Shown here: one piece after another, positions 7,120-8,200 of the stretch
Position numbering within the stretch: position 1 is the first letter of the stretch
How the letters are laid out: each line of letters begins with the position of its first letter
Assembly (NCBI GenBank): GCA_937880545.1
Contig: CALFKA010000020.1
Span: forward strand, 1 to 8,200
Reading direction: 5' to 3'
DNA length: 8,200 nucleotides
DNA from: an uncultured Clostridia bacterium
GTDB lineage: Bacteria; Bacillota; Clostridia; Peptostreptococcales; Acidaminobacteraceae
Made by a program: the position numbers and the translations under genes
The notes under the pieces: model-generated
Seen by the model: the letters and a program-made list of their open reading frames with translations, nothing else
What the model was told of the DNA's origin: nothing
Databases searched by the model: none

Positions 7120-8163
7120 AAAAGAATCGGCTTCACTTACTATTTACGGGCTTTCTCGCCCTACTCACCTTTGCCCTTCTCTTGAGATCAGACGGAAAAA
7201 TGACCTTCCTGCAATCCATCAAACAAGCAGATCTTCGCTTCCTTTTGGTAGGTCTCATCGCGCTGTTTCTCTTTCTTTTGATGGAAGCGCTGAGCTTGCA
7301 GACGCTCTTCAAGAGTTTTAATATTCGCCCGGGGCTTCCCAGGATCTTTCGCTACACACTGGCTGACTTTTATGTCAGCTCGATCACTCCCGGAGCGTGT
7401 GGAGGGCAGCCGACGAAGCTCTACTTTATGGGAAGAGACAACATTCCTCTGGGAGTCAGTTCTCTGTGCGTGCTTCTCTTTAACACCTGCTATCACATCA
7501 GTATGCTCCTGATTGTGGCAGCCGCCTGGCTGACAGGAAGCCTTCAGCCGATCACATCACACACGGGACTGCGATGGCTCTTTCTCTATGGCACCCTGAT
7601 TCAGCTGGCACTTGTCATCGTATTTATTAGCCTGGCTTTCAGTAAGACCTTGGCGCCGAAGCTTCTCCACGCTCTGATCCACACGCTTTCTAAGGTAAAA
7701 TTGATCCGAGAAGCACAGAAATGGCATACACGACTCGATGAGCAGACAGCACTCTATCACAGTGGATCGACCTACTTTCGAAACAATCCCGGGGTCCTCA
7801 TAAGAACATTGATCTATACGACTCTTCACCTGTTGCTTCTCTACTCGCTCCCCTACTGGGTCTACCGATCTCTTGGGCTAAGTGGAGTAGGTCTCCTCAC
7901 TCTCCTGTTTCTACAGGCGGGGCTCACTATCGGTGTAGAATCACTTCCACTTCCCGGAGGACTGGGTGCTAATGAAGGAGGCTTTCTAGTTGTCTTTGCC
8001 GGCATCTTCCCAAAAGAAATTCTCCTCAGTGCACTGTTCCTGTCAAGAGGCTTGAATTATTACCTGGGACTCACCATCGGCGGCATCAGCACGTGGCTAC
8101 TAAAAAAGAAGGAGTGCCGGATCCCCGCACCCCAAAAAACACTCCCACAACCCAACCACAGCC
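7116..8163 (+). CDS. MprF-type flippase-domain membrane protein (YbhN/UPF0104), HexF-like; 3' end missing
   Basis: A polytopic membrane protein of the lysylphosphatidylglycerol synthase transmembrane (MprF N-terminal, YbhN/UPF0104) family, which is thought to move lipids between membrane leaflets. It has roughly eight hydrophobic segments and the two family signatures: 'SSITPGACGGQPTK' (88-101) and PLPGGLGANEGGF (278-290). It lacks the aminoacyl-transferase domain of full MprF. The ATG overlaps the deacetylase stop, with GGAG at 7104-7107, 8 bases upstream. The family is usually about 330-350 residues, so nearly all of it is here. The genomic sequence ends in codon 350: the adapter begins at 8164, and the apparent residues 351-356 and the TGA at 8184-8186 are adapter. 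The true C-terminus is unknown. By position and family it corresponds to HexF of C. difficile. Confidence 0.88.
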
Positions 8164-8200
8164 AGATCGGAAGAGCACACGTCTGAACTCCAGTCACATC
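8164..8200 (+). other. Illumina TruSeq adapter contamination at the contig end
   Basis: From 8164 the sequence is AGATCGGAAGAGC followed by the rest of the standard 34-base TruSeq read-1 adapter, ending at 8197. The last three bases, ATC, would be the first bases of the sample index; ATC would fit an index such as ATCACG, but three bases do not identify it. This is not biological sequence. It supplies the false stop codon of the last gene and shows that the assembly ended here in untrimmed read ends. Confidence 0.97.

Noticed and set aside
8111..8133. Hairpin GGAGTGC ... GCACCCC with A-rich flanks, terminator-like when read on the minus strand
   Set aside because: It has an internal mismatch, lies inside the flippase frame and overlaps the start of the suspect read-end sequence. 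No convergent gene is visible to use it.
1..8200. CRISPR arrays, tRNA/rRNA genes, insertion sequences, prophage genes
   Set aside because: No spaced direct repeats, cloverleaf-like sequences, transposase motifs or terminal inverted repeats were seen; nearly all the sequence is explained by seven coding regions.

Overview
The window looks like the end of a metagenomic or draft contig from a low-to-mid GC Gram-positive bacterium, most likely Clostridia. The signs are strong AAAGGAG/AAGGAGG ribosome binding sites, a probable TTG start, a lipoprotein substrate-binding protein, and families typical of Clostridia. The last 37 bases (8164-8200) are Illumina TruSeq adapter, not genome, so the right edge is a true assembly end and the stop codon of the last gene is an artefact.

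Left block (1-3590, + strand) is a tight four-gene operon. It encodes an ABC importer of the NMT1/THI5-SsuABC-like type (permease, substrate-binding lipoprotein, ATPase), whose last gene overlaps a TudS/DUF523-related putative iron-sulfur desulfidase. A strong hairpin terminator at about 3556-3590 closes it. The pairing suggests uptake of a small, possibly thio-substituted compound followed by intracellular desulfuration. The substrate is not readable from the sequence. The ATPase is unusually long for this transporter class, with a TOBE-like C-terminal extension.

Middle (3632-5206, - strand) is one gene whose 524-residue product fuses a PHP phosphoesterase domain (TrpH/YciV type) to an inositol-monophosphatase/CysQ-type domain. 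The key metal ligands of both look intact. Both superfamilies include enzymes that dephosphorylate 3',5'-bisphosphonucleotides such as pAp, and both include histidinol-phosphate phosphatases, so the fusion may act on one small phosphorylated substrate in two ways.

Right block (5324 to the contig end, + strand, divergent from the fusion gene) is a three-gene operon with ATGA overlaps. It encodes an MGDG-synthase/UgtP-like lipid glycosyltransferase, a NodB polysaccharide deacetylase with an N-terminal membrane/signal segment, and an MprF-type flippase-domain membrane protein. The order synthase-deacetylase-flippase matches the HexSDF system described in Clostridioides difficile, which makes an aminohexosyl glycolipid and affects daptomycin and bacitracin resistance. 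The likely job here is to make an N-acetylhexosaminyl or hexosyl diacylglycerol lipid, remove the acetyl group to give a cationic aminoglycolipid, and move it across the membrane.

There are no tRNAs, rRNAs, insertion sequences or CRISPR arrays that I can see. Gene-free stretches are short (1-143, 3527-3631, 5207-5323) and carry only candidate promoters, a terminator and a small inverted repeat.
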